From contig JOAZ01000007.1 in NCBI GenBank assembly GCA_000720535.1, forward strand, positions 285,997 to 349,996: DNA of 64,000 nt, written 5' to 3'. Origin of the DNA: Streptomyces halstedii. GTDB lineage: Bacteria; Actinomycetota; Actinomycetes; Streptomycetales; Streptomycetaceae. The notes under the pieces were generated by a model that saw only the letters and a list, made by a program, of their open reading frames with translations, was not told the DNA's origin and searched no databases. Made by a program: the position numbers and the translations under genes. Of the stretch, positions 1 through 9,029 are shown one piece after another (position 1 is the stretch's first letter; each line of letters starts with the position of its first letter).

Positions 1-47
1 GGGTGCGCGGAGAGGGAGGGGCGTCGGTGGTGCGCCGAGGGGTTCCG

Positions 48-1463
48 TCAGGCCCGTCCGCCGGTTCCCGGCTTCCGCCCCACGGCCTCCTTCTCGTCGT
101 ACGCCGAGGTGCCCGAGTCCAGGAGCGGTTCCTGGGTCTTGAGGTGGGCCGGGGCGAAGGCCCGCAGCGTGTGGTACCCGGTGATCACCACGAGGGTGCC
201 CAGCGCGATCCCGCCGATCTCGAAGTTGTCGGTGATCTTCAGGCTGACCCCGCCGACCCCGATGATGATGCCCGCCGCGGCCGGGACGAGGTTGAGCGGG
301 TTGCGCAGGTCCACCTTGGCGTTCAGCCAGATCTGGGCGCCCAGCAGGCCGATCATGCCGTAGAGGATGACGGTGATGCCGCCGAGCACCCCGCCGGGGA
401 TCGCCGCGACGACGGCGCCGAACTTGGGGCAGAGCCCGAAGAGCAGCGCGAAGCAGGCCGCCGCCCAGTACGCGGCGGTGGAGTAGACCCGGGTCGCCGC
501 CATCACCCCGATGTTCTCGGAGTACGTCGTGTTGGGCGGCCCGCCCACGGCGGTGGACAGCATCGACGCGGCGCCGTCGGCGGAGATGGCGGTGCCCAGC
601 TTGTCGTCGAGCGAGTCGCCGGTCATCTCGCCGACGGCCTTGACGTGTCCGGCGTTCTCGGCGACGAGGGCGATCACGACGGGCAGGGCGACCAGGATCG
701 CGGACCACTCGAAGGCCGGCGCGTGGAAGGAGGGCAGCCCGACCCAGTCGGCGTGCGCCACGGCGGACAGGTCCAGCCGCCAGTGGTCCACGGCGTCCCC
801 GCCGCCCGCCGGCGAGTGGATCTTCCCGAACACCAGGTCCAGCACCCAGGACAGCACGTAACCGAAGACGAGCCCGAGGAAGATCGCGATACGGGAGAAG
901 AACCCGCGCAGACAGACCACGGCCAGCCCGGTGAACAGCATCACCAGCAGCGCGGTCCACTGGTCCTGCGGCCAGTACGTCGAGGCGGTGACCGGCGCCA
1001 GGTTGAAACCGATCAGCATGACGACGGCGCCCGTCACCACGGGGGGCATCGCCGCGTGGATGATCCGCGCCCCGAACCGCTGCACCAGGAGCCCCACGAG
1101 GAACAGCGCCGCGCCCACCACCAGCACCGCGCCGGTGACGGTCGCGCTGGTGCCGCCGCTCGCCCGGATCGTGGCCGCGACCCCGACGAAGGAGAGCGAG
1201 CAGCCCAGATAGCTCGGCACCCGGCCGCGCGTCGCCAGCAGGAAGATGACGGTGGCGACACCGGACATCATGATGGCGAGGTTGGGGTCCAGGCCCATCA
1301 GGACGGGCGCCACGAAGGACGCGCCGAACATGGCCACCACGTGCTGGGCGCCCAGGCCGAACGTACGGGGCCAGGTCAGCCGTTCGTCGGGCCGCACCAC
1401 CGCCCCGGGCGCGGGGGTCTTCCCGTCGCCGTGCAAGGTCCAGCGCACGCCGAGGCCGCCCAT
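48..1463 (-). CDS. NCS2-family uracil/xanthine permease
   Basis: Predicted inner-membrane nucleobase:proton symporter of about 471 aa, the usual length for the UraA/UapA (NCS2) family. The protein is strongly hydrophobic, with many membrane helices. It carries the family-like stretches GLGAQHVVAMFGASFVAPVL near the N-terminus and AENAGHVKAVGEMTGDSLDD in the middle, the latter holding the Glu/Gly-rich substrate-binding segment. I chose the ATG at 1463 over an upstream start at 1508 because AGGGAG lies about 6 nt before it and homology starts there. It stands alone on the minus strand. Whether it prefers uracil or xanthine cannot be decided from sequence; the NIGVMAATRVYS segment fits a uracil-type transporter slightly better. 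Confidence 0.9.
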   Translation of the reverse strand: MGGLGVRWTLHGDGKTPAPGAVVRPDERLTWPRTFGLGAQHVVAMFGASFVAPVLMGLDPNLAIMMSGVATVIFLLATRGRVPSYLGCSLSFVGVAATIRASGGTSATVTGAVLVVGAALFLVGLLVQRFGARIIHAAMPPVVTGAVVMLIGFNLAPVTASTYWPQDQWTALLVMLFTGLAVVCLRGFFSRIAIFLGLVFGYVLSWVLDLVFGKIHSPAGGGDAVDHWRLDLSAVAHADWVGLPSFHAPAFEWSAILVALPVVIALVAENAGHVKAVGEMTGDSLDDKLGTAISADGAASMLSTAVGGPPNTTYSENIGVMAATRVYSTAAYWAAACFALLFGLCPKFGAVVAAIPGGVLGGITVILYGMIGLLGAQIWLNAKVDLRNPLNLVPAAAGIIIGVGGVSLKITDNFEIGGIALGTLVVITGYHTLRAFAPAHLKTQEPLLDSGTSAYDEKEAVGRKPGTGGRA

Positions 1464-1596
1464 GGTCGCTCCCTGTGTGGTGTGTGCGGTGCGTCCGCCG
1501 TGCGGCACCCGCGGAAAAGATCAGCGCCATGTTAATGGGGTACGCCGTGCGGGCCGCGTCCGGGGGACACACCGCTTCCGCCCGGGGCCGGGCGGG

Positions 1597-2826
1597 TCAG
1601 CTCCCGGTGGGGCTCTTGGCCGTCGCGGGGCCGGGCACCGCGCCCCCGGCCACCGTGCGGTCGCCGCCGCGCAGCACACCCGCGCCCACCACGAGCCCGA
1701 ACGCCAGCACCGTCACCAGGCCGAACGACACCAGCAGCGAGGTCGCCTCGGCCAGCGAGCCGATCGCCGAGGGCGCGATGAGCCCGGAGGTGTACGTGAT
1801 GGTGGCGACGCCCGCGATGGCCCGGCTCGGGTTGTCCCCGCTGTGCCCCGCCGCGGCGAACGCCAGCGGGACGACGACCGCGACGCCCAGCCCGAGCAGC
1901 CCGAAGCCGCACAGCGCCAGGGCGGTGTCCGGCGCGAGGACCACCAGCAGACCTCCGGCGGTGGCCAGGACACCGCTGCCCCGGACGGTCCGTACGGCGC
2001 CGAAGCGGTCGACCACCCGGTCGCCCGCGATCCGGGCGATCGCCATCGTCAGCGCGAACGCCGTGGTCGAGGCGGCGGCGAGCCCGGCGGAGCTGCCCAT
2101 GACGTCCCTGAGGTAGACCGCGGACCAGTCCATGCTGGCGCCTTCGGCGAACACCGCGCAGAACCCGACCGCGCCGATGACCAGCGCGGACTTCGGGGGC
2201 AGCGTGAAGCGCGGCGGCGGCTCCTCGTCCGGCCGGCTGCGCAGGTCCAGGACGCCCCGGCAGGCGGCCAGGCCGACGGCCGTCAGGACCAGCGCGACCA
2301 CGGTGTGGTGCAGCCGCGCGTCGGTGCCCAGGTGCGCGGCGACCGTGCCCGCCACCGAGCCCAGCAGCGCGCCCACGCTCCACATGCCGTGCAGCCCGGA
2401 CATGATCGACTTGCCGAGGCGGTCCTCCACGTCGACGCCCAGGGCGTTCATCGCCACGTCCGACATCCCGGCGGACGCCCCGTAGACGAAGAGCGCGGCG
2501 CAGAGCGTCAGCAGGTTCGGCGAGAGGGCCGGCAGGATCAGCGACAGCGTCCACAGGGCCAGCAGCCCGCGCAGCGCGGTGCGGGAGCCGAAGCGGTGAC
2601 TGACCCGGCCCGCCAGCGGCATGGCCAGCGAGGCGCCGATCGCCGGGAAGGCCAGGGCCAGGCCCAGCTGTCCGGCGCTGACCGAGGTGTGGTCCTGGAT
2701 CCAGGGCACCCGGGTGGCGAAGCTGCCGGTCACCGCCCCGTGCACGGTGAAGACCGCCGCGACCGCGTAGCGGGCCCGCCTGATCTGCTCCGTGCCGAAG
2801 ACCGTGACCGTGGGAACCGTCGTCAT
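1597..2826 (-). CDS. MFS transporter (sugar- or drug-type), partner of the divergent ROK regulator
   Basis: A 409-aa membrane protein with about 12 predicted helices. It has the major facilitator loop signature after helix 2 (GRVSHRFGSRTALRG) and a similar loop after helix 8 (GDRVVDRFGAVRT). A good Shine-Dalgarno (GGGGAGGG) precedes the ATG. It is transcribed away from a ROK-family regulator gene across a 141-bp region holding a perfect inverted repeat, so the regulator very probably controls it. ROK partners usually respond to sugars or sugar derivatives, which makes a carbohydrate-like substrate plausible, but exporters of other compounds have the same fold. The substrate is not predictable here. 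Confidence 0.85.
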   Translation of the reverse strand: MTTVPTVTVFGTEQIRRARYAVAAVFTVHGAVTGSFATRVPWIQDHTSVSAGQLGLALAFPAIGASLAMPLAGRVSHRFGSRTALRGLLALWTLSLILPALSPNLLTLCAALFVYGASAGMSDVAMNALGVDVEDRLGKSIMSGLHGMWSVGALLGSVAGTVAAHLGTDARLHHTVVALVLTAVGLAACRGVLDLRSRPDEEPPPRFTLPPKSALVIGAVGFCAVFAEGASMDWSAVYLRDVMGSSAGLAAASTTAFALTMAIARIAGDRVVDRFGAVRTVRGSGVLATAGGLLVVLAPDTALALCGFGLLGLGVAVVVPLAFAAAGHSGDNPSRAIAGVATITYTSGLIAPSAIGSLAEATSLLVSFGLVTVLAFGLVVGAGVLRGGDRTVAGGAVPGPATAKSPTGS

Positions 2827-2899
2827 GCGCCGTGCCCTCCCCTGAGCGTGTGTCGTGCGTCGGGGTGTCCGGCGCCTGCGTGCGGTGCGGGCAGTAAAC

Positions 2900-2920
2900 T
2901 ATCAGGAACCCTGCCTGATA
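2900..2920. promoter_or_regulatory. Candidate ROK operator between the MFS and ROK genes
   Basis: Perfect inverted repeat: TATCAGG, 7-nt spacer, CCTGATA. It lies 73 bp before the MFS start and 47 bp before the ROK start and is the most AT-rich spot in the region. Sequences resembling -10 boxes overlap it on both strands (AAACTA/TAGTTT and TAAATA). Binding here would repress both genes. The site is seen directly; the assignment to this ROK protein is inference from position. Confidence 0.65.
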
Positions 2921-2967
2921 AATAGCCCGCGGCACCAGGGCGGGCAGTGATCTGGAAGGATCCCGGC

Positions 2968-4170
2968 ATGCCCGCATCCCCGAGCACCGCACGGGCCATC
3001 AACGACCGGCTCGCCCTGCGACTGCTCCAGCAGGACGGCCCGCTGACGGCCAGCCAGCTGAAGACCTCGACCGGACTGTCCCGGCCCACCGTCGCCGACC
3101 TGGTGGAGCGGCTCCAGCGAGCGGGCCTGGTCCGGGTGGTGGGGGAGAGCGACTCACGGCGGCGCGGCCCCAACGCCCGGCTCTACGGGATCGCCGCCGA
3201 CCGGGCCCATCTGGCCGCTCTGGACGTACGGACCGACAGCGTCGCCGTGGTGGTCGCGGACCTGCTCGGCGCCACGCTGGCGGAGGCCACGCTGCCGATC
3301 GACGGCGACACCCCTGACCGGCCCGCCGTCCAGCAGGCCGTCGCGGCCGTCGAACGGACCGCCCGCTCGGCCGGTCCCGCCCCGCTGCACAGCGTCGCCA
3401 TCGGCGCCCCGGGCCTGATCGACCCCGCCTCGGGGGAGCTCCGGGACACCGCCGGACTCCCGTCCTGGCACCGGGGCCTGGTCAAGGAGCTCCAGCGGCG
3501 GCTGCCGGCGACCGTGATCGTGGAGAACGAGACCAATCTGGCCGCCGTGGCGGAGCACCGCACCGGGGCCGCCCTCGACCGCGACACCTTCGCCCTGCTC
3601 TGGCTGGGCCACGGCATCGGTGCCGCCGTCATGCTGGACGGCGCCCTGCGGCGCGGCGCCTCGGGAGGGGCGGGGGAGATCGGCTTCCTGCCGGTCCCCG
3701 GCACGACGAGGGTGCCCTCGGCCGTCGACTGCGAGGGCGGGTTCCACTCGCTGGCGGGCTCGGCCGCCGTGCTCGACCTGGCCGCGGCCCACGGCATCGA
3801 GGCGCGCGGCCCGGCCGGTACGGGCCAGGCGCGGGAGCCGGGCGCCGCGTCCGCGGTCCGGGCCGCGCTGGCCGACCGGGGCCCCCGGGGCGAGGCGTTC
3901 CTGGCGGACCTGGCCGGCCGCATCGCGCTGGGTGCCGCGTCGGTCGTCGCCGTGCTCGACCCGGGCTGCGTGGTCCTGGCCGGCGAGGTCGGCCGGGCCG
4001 GCGGCGACGTGCTGGCCGCCCGGGTCGAGGAACGGCTCGCCCTGATGTCCCCGCTGCCCACCGAGGTACGGGCCGGAGCCCTGGGCGGCGGCGCGGTCCT
4101 GCGCGGCGCGGTCCTGGCCGCCCGGGAATCCGCCCAGGACGCGCTGTTCTCCCCGGGGGACGGCGCCTGA
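2968..4170 (+). CDS. ROK-family transcriptional regulator
   Basis: A 400-aa protein with an N-terminal winged helix-turn-helix (about residues 10-65, with LTASQLKTSTGLSRPTVADL) fused to a ROK sugar-kinase-like domain (about 75-390). The kinase-like domain shows GAPGLID, VENETNLAA and GHGIGAAV. The usual ROK zinc motif (CxCGxxGCxE) is not present: after GAGEIGFLP only one cysteine follows (VDCEGG), so zinc and probably kinase activity are unlikely. I prefer the ATG at 2968, with GGAAGG just before it, to a GTG at 2947. It is divergent from an MFS exporter, which is probably its target. The ligand is unknown. Confidence 0.88.
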   Translation: MPASPSTARAINDRLALRLLQQDGPLTASQLKTSTGLSRPTVADLVERLQRAGLVRVVGESDSRRRGPNARLYGIAADRAHLAALDVRTDSVAVVVADLLGATLAEATLPIDGDTPDRPAVQQAVAAVERTARSAGPAPLHSVAIGAPGLIDPASGELRDTAGLPSWHRGLVKELQRRLPATVIVENETNLAAVAEHRTGAALDRDTFALLWLGHGIGAAVMLDGALRRGASGGAGEIGFLPVPGTTRVPSAVDCEGGFHSLAGSAAVLDLAAAHGIEARGPAGTGQAREPGAASAVRAALADRGPRGEAFLADLAGRIALGAASVVAVLDPGCVVLAGEVGRAGGDVLAARVEERLALMSPLPTEVRAGALGGGAVLRGAVLAARESAQDALFSPGDGA

Positions 4171-4283
4171 GCGAGGCCCCGGAACGCGGGCGCGCGTCCG
4201 TGGACCGGTGCGGACCGGCGCGGCGGCGCGGACCGGTCCGGGTGGTGTACGCCCGCGCGTCCGCGGGCCGGGGCGGGGGGCGA

Positions 4284-4327
4284 GGAGCCCGGGGTGGGCG
4301 GCGGAGTGCCGGCCCACCCCGGGCTCC
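4284..4327. terminator. Bidirectional hairpin terminator between convergent ROK and chitinase genes
   Basis: Perfect 16-bp stem (4284-4299 with 4312-4327) and a 12-nt loop, sitting between the stop of the ROK gene and the stop of the convergent chitinase gene. There is no U-tract, which is normal for Streptomyces terminators. Confidence 0.7.
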
Positions 4328-4352
4328 GGGGTCGCGCGCGAGGGGGGAGGGG

Positions 4353-6683
4353 TCAGCAGGCCCCGAGGTCCTCCCAGACGCCCCACTCACCGGTGGAACC
4401 GGGCGTCTCGCCCTTCGTCCACCACTTCGCCTTCCACGTGTGGGAACCGTGGCTCACCGTCGTACCCGTCCCGTACTCCGCCGTGGCGCTCCAGGCGTCC
4501 GCCGCGCAGTCGCCGCCGCTGCCGCCCGGGTCCGTGCCCGGCGACGGGCCGGTGCCGGTGCCCGGCTGGACCAGGGTGGTGCCGCGCGCGAGGTCCCCGG
4601 CCAGGGCGTAGGTGGACCCGTCGAAGGTCACCGTCCAGTTGGACGGGGTGGAGGTCGGCAGGTAGTAGACGAAGTCCAGCTGGACGGAGGCGCCCGGCGC
4701 CAGCGTCTGCCAGGCGGGCAGCGTCAGCGAGACGCGGTTGTAGTCGCCCTTCAGCCCGCCGATGTTGTTCGCCGCGGTGTGGTCGCTGCGCACGATCTTC
4801 GTACCGAAGCCCGACTGGTCCTTGGCGTTGGCCGGGGCGGAGGTGGCGTAGTCGAACTGGAACTCCGTGCCGCCCGGCAGCGTCGCCGTCGTGTTGTTCG
4901 TGATCTTCAGCTTCGGGCCGATCGGGTAGTTCGAGTCGCCCAGGGGGAACTGCTCGAACGCCACGTCGATGTCGAGGGCCTCGGCCGGCAGGTCGATCGT
5001 GGAGCGGGTCGCGCCGTACGGGGCGGCCGACCTGAACTTCTCGTACATCGCGGAGGTCAGCGTGGAGCCCTGCTCGTACTGGCCCTTGGCCGCGTTCCAG
5101 TCGTAGTCGCCCGCCAGCTCCCAGATCATCGTGCCGCCGATGCCCTTGTCGACGACGTAGTCCGCCTTCGCGGCCACCGACTGCTCGTCCTCGGTCGAGA
5201 GGAAGACCTTCTTCTGGGCGTTCCACAGCCAGGGCGCGACCAGCGTCGAGTCGTAGTTGCGGACGTAGGTGCCGGTCAGGGTGGTGTCGGCCGGGAAGCC
5301 GTACTGGGTGACGTAGTCGCCGACGACGCCCTTCTCCAGGTTCTTCGCGTGCCACATGGGGTTGGAGCCCGCCGGGGACTCCTTGCCGTTGTCGTCCAGG
5401 TCGTGCCAGAGGTTGTCGATGCCGACGGCGCCGTCACCGCACGCGGTCAGGCCCGCGCCCGCCGGGCAGTCGGTGGTGGCGGCCTTGCCCCACAGGCCGT
5501 TCGTGCCGCCCTGCACGTTCTTGAAGCCGCGGGAGTAGTACGGCAGCCCGATGTTGATCCGGCCGGCCGGCATGGAGCCGCGGAAGTAGTGGTAGGCCCA
5601 GTCGGTGTTGAGGTAGCCGGTGCCGCCGTACTGGGAGGTGGAGTAGACGCCGGCCTGCGCCAGTTCGGCGTCCTTGCCGTCGTCGAAGAGCGAGGCGTTG
5701 GGGCCGACGTACTCGTTCCAGGCGCCGTGCAGGTCGTACGACATGATGTTGACGTAGTCCAGGTACTTCTGGACCTGGAAGGTCTCCATGCCGCGCAGCA
5801 GATAGCCGGAGGAGGGCGCCGCGACGGTCAGCAGGCGGTGGGTGCCGTCCTCGGCGGAGGCCCGGTCGAGCTTCTCGCGCAGCGTCTTCATCAGGGCGCT
5901 GTAGCCCTTGACCAGACCGGCCCGGCGCGCGTTGGCCAGGGTGTGGTCGAGCGGGTTGCCCGCGTCCTTCATCGTCGTCGGGTACTCGTAGTCGATGTCG
6001 ACGCCGTCGAAGCCGTATTTCTTGAGGAAGGCGACCGTGGAGTCGGCGAAGGTGTCGATGCCGCGCTGGTTGACCGAGCCGTCGGCGTTGGTGGCCATCG
6101 TGTAGAAGCCGCCGGAGTCCACCCGGTCGCCGCTGTCGTCGAAGTAGCCGCCCGTCTCGGCCCAACCGCCCACCGAGACCAGGGTCTTCACGTTCGGATG
6201 CTGCTTCTTGAACTTGTTGAGCAGGTTGAAATGGCCCTGGTAGGGGAGGGCGGGGTCCATCTCGGCGCCCGCCACGTCCGGCCAGGTCATCCCGGTGGAG
6301 GCGTTCTCGGGGCCGTCGGTGCCCACGGAGATCCTGTTGTCACCGTCGACGTGCGCGAAGGCGTAATTCAGATGGGTGACCTTGTCCCAGGGGATGTCCG
6401 AGGCGAGGTAGGCGTCCTTGCCGTCCTTGCCGGTACGCCAGTTGGTGAAGTACCCGATGACGCGCCGCTGGTGGTCGGCGCCCATCTTCTCGCGGCCTTC
6501 GCTGTCGTAGACGGAGCAGTAGGGGACGTCGACGCCCGGTGTCCGGTACAGCCCGTCGGGGCGACAGGACTCCTGGTCGGCGGCGGCGGCCGACGGGGCG
6601 GCGGTGAGCGAGCCCAGCAGCAGACCGGCGGCGGCGGCGCCGGCCGCGAGCAGGGTGGCTCTCGCGCGGGTGGGGGACAGCAT
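4353..6683 (-). CDS. Secreted family-18 chitinase, multidomain
   Basis: A 776-aa exported endochitinase that cleaves beta-1,4-GlcNAc chains. It has a signal peptide (residues 1-35, ending near SAAAA) and a GH18 barrel from about residue 72 to 535. The catalytic motif DGVDIDYEYP has Glu233 as the proton donor, and there are SVGGW and YFTNW segments. A beta-sandwich region spans about 545-700, followed by a Gly/Pro linker and a C-terminal chitin-binding domain of the CBM5/12 type (about 725-776) with conserved Trp residues (WSATAEY, WKAKWWTKG, WEDLG). The ATG at 6683 has AGGAGG 8 nt upstream. Two DasR-like operators lie upstream, so induction by chitin breakdown products is expected. Confidence 0.93.
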   Translation of the reverse strand: MLSPTRARATLLAAGAAAAGLLLGSLTAAPSAAAADQESCRPDGLYRTPGVDVPYCSVYDSEGREKMGADHQRRVIGYFTNWRTGKDGKDAYLASDIPWDKVTHLNYAFAHVDGDNRISVGTDGPENASTGMTWPDVAGAEMDPALPYQGHFNLLNKFKKQHPNVKTLVSVGGWAETGGYFDDSGDRVDSGGFYTMATNADGSVNQRGIDTFADSTVAFLKKYGFDGVDIDYEYPTTMKDAGNPLDHTLANARRAGLVKGYSALMKTLREKLDRASAEDGTHRLLTVAAPSSGYLLRGMETFQVQKYLDYVNIMSYDLHGAWNEYVGPNASLFDDGKDAELAQAGVYSTSQYGGTGYLNTDWAYHYFRGSMPAGRINIGLPYYSRGFKNVQGGTNGLWGKAATTDCPAGAGLTACGDGAVGIDNLWHDLDDNGKESPAGSNPMWHAKNLEKGVVGDYVTQYGFPADTTLTGTYVRNYDSTLVAPWLWNAQKKVFLSTEDEQSVAAKADYVVDKGIGGTMIWELAGDYDWNAAKGQYEQGSTLTSAMYEKFRSAAPYGATRSTIDLPAEALDIDVAFEQFPLGDSNYPIGPKLKITNNTTATLPGGTEFQFDYATSAPANAKDQSGFGTKIVRSDHTAANNIGGLKGDYNRVSLTLPAWQTLAPGASVQLDFVYYLPTSTPSNWTVTFDGSTYALAGDLARGTTLVQPGTGTGPSPGTDPGGSGGDCAADAWSATAEYGTGTTVSHGSHTWKAKWWTKGETPGSTGEWGVWEDLGAC

Positions 6684-6800
6684 GTGTTGTTCCTCCTGGG
6701 GAGGTCGGCTGAACACAACTGGCGGGGGAGGGAGTTGCGGGGGATCCGGGTGTGCGCACACCCTGGCGGAGCTTCCTCGGAGGTGACGCAGAGATTAAGA

Positions 6801-6835
6801 GGACTAGACCAGTAAGGTCAATAGGTCTGGACCAT
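6801..6835 (-). promoter_or_regulatory. Pair of DasR-like operators upstream of the first chitinase
   Basis: Two imperfect palindromes, 6801-6813 (GGACTAGACCAGT) and 6823-6835 (AGGTCTGGACCAT), spaced 22 bp start to start (about two helical turns). They match the known dre consensus (ACTGGTCTAGACCA) and the chitinase-promoter direct repeats of Streptomyces. The same pair recurs upstream of the second chitinase at 23745. DasR represses chitin-utilisation genes until glucosamine-6-phosphate accumulates; that part is family knowledge. Confidence 0.8.
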
Positions 6836-7027
6836 TCGAGCCCGGGGGTGCGGGGCCGGGCCGCCCGCGTGCCCCGCCGCCCCGTCGCCGTCCGCCGTCG
6901 TCCGTCGCCCTCCCCTGAGCCCGCGCCGGGTGACGGAGTCCGTGCGCTCTGTGAGCGGTCCCACAGGTGGCCCCCGTCCGGCCCGGAGCCGACCGTGGCA
7001 CAATGAGTTCTGTACCAGCAGCAGCGC

Positions 7028-7150
7028 ACTCCGGGGTCGGTGCAATTCCGAACCGGCGGTTACAGTCCGCGACCCGTCCGCATCCAGCGGCCGGTTGACC
7101 AGGTGAGATTCCTGGACCGACGGTTAAAGTCCGGATGGGAGGCAGTGCGC
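7028..7150 (+). ncRNA. FMN riboswitch (RFN element)
   Basis: Conserved RFN core elements appear in order: ATTCCGAACCGGCGGT, then AGTCCGCGACCC, then GGTGAGATTCCTGGACCGAC, then AAAGTCCGGATGGGAGG. This is the FMN-sensing leader of riboflavin genes. About 165 nt separate it from the ribD start. I see no strong terminator there, but a GTCCTC segment at about 7267 can pair with the Shine-Dalgarno GAGGAC, so translational control by SD sequestration is the likelier mode. This last point is inference. Confidence 0.95.
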
Positions 7151-7314
7151 GGCGGGCCGTCACAGGTACGCCGCCGTCGGCGGACGGGCATGTCCGGGTT
7201 CTCCCGGCGCAGCCCTGTCCTTGCCGCCGGTCCCGGCGTTCCCTGTCGCGTTCCGCTTCTTCTGCCGTCCTCGGCAGGCCCCGGAGTCCGTGCCCGAAGA
7301 GGCAGGAGGACCCG

Positions 7315-8409
7315 GTGGCCACCACGGCCGACATCACCGCCATGCGGCGCGCGATCACGCTCGCGGCCCGCGGTCTCGGCGCCACCAGCCCCAACCCGGT
7401 CGTCGGCTGCGTCGTCCTCGACGCCGCCGGAGCACCCGCGGGCGAGGGCTTCCACCAGCGCGCCGGCGGCCCGCACGCCGAGATCCACGCCCTGCGCGCG
7501 GCCGGTGAGAAGGCCCGGGGCGGCACCGCCTACGTCACCCTCGAACCCTGCGACCACACGGGCCGCACCGGCCCCTGCGCGCGGGCGCTCCTCGACGCCG
7601 GGATCCGCCGCGTCGTGTACGCGGTCGCCGACCCGGATCCACGGGCCACCGGCGGCGCCGACACCCTGCGCGCGGCCGGCGTCCAGGTGGAGCGGGGCCT
7701 CCTCGCCGACGAGGCGGAGGAGGGCAACACCGCCTGGCTCACCTCGGTGCGCCTGGGCCGCCCGCACGTGCGGTGGAAGTACGCCGCCACCCTCGACGGC
7801 CGGGTCGCCGCCGCCGACGCCACCAGCCGTTGGATCACCTCCGCCGAGTCCCGCGCCGACGTGCACCGGCTGCGTGCCGAGTCCGACGCCGTGGTGATCG
7901 GCTCCGGCACCGCCCGCGCCGACGACCCGCAACTGGGCGTACGCGGCGTCGAGGGAGCCGTCCAGCCCCTCCGGGTCGTCGTGGACACCGGGGCCACGGC
8001 CGTGCGGCCGGGCGCCCGGATCCTCGACCCCACCGCGCCCACCCTGATCGCCGTCGCCCAGGACGCGGAGACCGCGCACCTCCCGCAGGACGCCGTCCTG
8101 CGGCTGCCGCGCGCCGCCACCGGCCCCGGCCTGGACATCCCGGCCCTGCTCGCCGCCCTGCACGCCCGCGGCGTCCGCTCCGTCCTGCTCGAAGGCGGCC
8201 CCGTACTGGCCGGCTCCTTCGTCGCCGCGCGCTGTGTCGACACCGTCGTCGGCTACATCGCCCCGGTCCTCCTCGGCGCGGGCCCCGCAGCCCTCGCCGA
8301 CGCCGGAATCACCACCATCGCCCAGGCGTTGCGCCTCGCGGTGACCGAGACCGTCCGCATCGGCCCCGATCTGCGCGTCACCGCCGTCCCCGCTCGGAAG
8401 GGAAACTAG
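7315..8409 (+). CDS. ribD: Bifunctional riboflavin biosynthesis deaminase/reductase RibD
   Basis: A 364-aa cytosolic enzyme that deaminates the pyrimidine from GTP cyclohydrolase II and then reduces its ribosyl side chain. The N-terminal cytidine-deaminase-like domain (about 1-145) has the zinc motif HAE (54-56) and PC...C (Cys79, Cys88). The C-terminal reductase domain (about 150-364) shows RWKYAATLDGR, RADDPQL and LEGGPVLAGS. The GTG start at 7315 is chosen because AGGAGGA ends 4 nt before it and the protein aligns from there; upstream in-frame codons lie in the riboswitch. It is the first gene of the rib operon, and its stop TAG shares one base with the next start. Confidence 0.95.
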   Translation: MATTADITAMRRAITLAARGLGATSPNPVVGCVVLDAAGAPAGEGFHQRAGGPHAEIHALRAAGEKARGGTAYVTLEPCDHTGRTGPCARALLDAGIRRVVYAVADPDPRATGGADTLRAAGVQVERGLLADEAEEGNTAWLTSVRLGRPHVRWKYAATLDGRVAAADATSRWITSAESRADVHRLRAESDAVVIGSGTARADDPQLGVRGVEGAVQPLRVVVDTGATAVRPGARILDPTAPTLIAVAQDAETAHLPQDAVLRLPRAATGPGLDIPALLAALHARGVRSVLLEGGPVLAGSFVAARCVDTVVGYIAPVLLGAGPAALADAGITTIAQALRLAVTETVRIGPDLRVTAVPARKGN

Positions 8410-9029
8410 TGTTCACCGGAATCGTCGAAGAACTGGGTGAGGTCACCGCCGTCGAACGGCTCGCCGACGCCTCCCGCTTCCGACTGCGCGGCCCGCTGGT
8501 CACCGAAGACGCCAAGCACGGCGACTCCATCGCCGTCAACGGCGTCTGCCTCACCGTCGTCGGCCTCGACGGGGACCAGTTCACCGCCGACGTGATGGCC
8601 GAGACCCTGAACCGCTCCAGCCTCGGCGCCCTGGCCACCGGCTCCCGCGTCAACCTGGAACGCCCGATGGCGCTCGGCGGCCGGCTCGGCGGACACATCG
8701 TCCAGGGGCACGTGGACGGCACCGGCCGCATCGTGGAGCGCACGCCCTCCGAGCACTGGGAGCTCGTGAAGGTCTCCCTCCCCGGCGGTCTGGCCCGCTA
8801 CGTGGTGGAGAAGGGCTCGATCACCGTGGACGGCGTCAGCCTCACCGTCGTCGACGCGGCCCCCGACCACTTCACCATCAGCCTCATCCCCACCACCCTC
8901 GCCCTGACCACGCTCGGCATCAAGCAGCCCGGCGACCCGGTCAACCTGGAGGTGGACGTCCTCGCGAAGTACGTCGAGCGGCTGCTCGCCGCCGGCCCGG
9001 GGACGGAACCCGGGGAGCCGGTCGCATGA
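8409..9029 (+). CDS. ribE: Riboflavin synthase alpha subunit
   Basis: A 206-aa enzyme that dismutates two 6,7-dimethyl-8-ribityllumazine molecules to riboflavin. It shows the internal duplication typical of the family: two lumazine-binding repeats, each starting near FTGIVEELG / [10 protein letters not shown], and each with a copy of SI[AT]V[ND]GV[CS]LTVV. The start is GTG overlapping the ribD stop (TAGTG), and the stop overlaps the next ATG (ATGA), so the genes are translationally coupled. It is also called ribC in some naming schemes. Confidence 0.95.
   Translation: MFTGIVEELGEVTAVERLADASRFRLRGPLVTEDAKHGDSIAVNGVCLTVVGLDGDQFTADVMAETLNRSSLGALATGSRVNLERPMALGGRLGGHIVQGHVDGTGRIVERTPSEHWELVKVSLPGGLARYVVEKGSITVDGVSLTVVDAAPDHFTISLIPTTLALTTLGIKQPGDPVNLEVDVLAKYVERLLAAGPGTEPGEPVA

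Noticed and set aside
4200-6815. An 871-codon rightward open frame opposite the first chitinase
   Set aside because: It is the antisense shadow of a high-GC gene: low-complexity Val/Arg/Gly composition, no motif, and the chitinase on the other strand is unmistakable.
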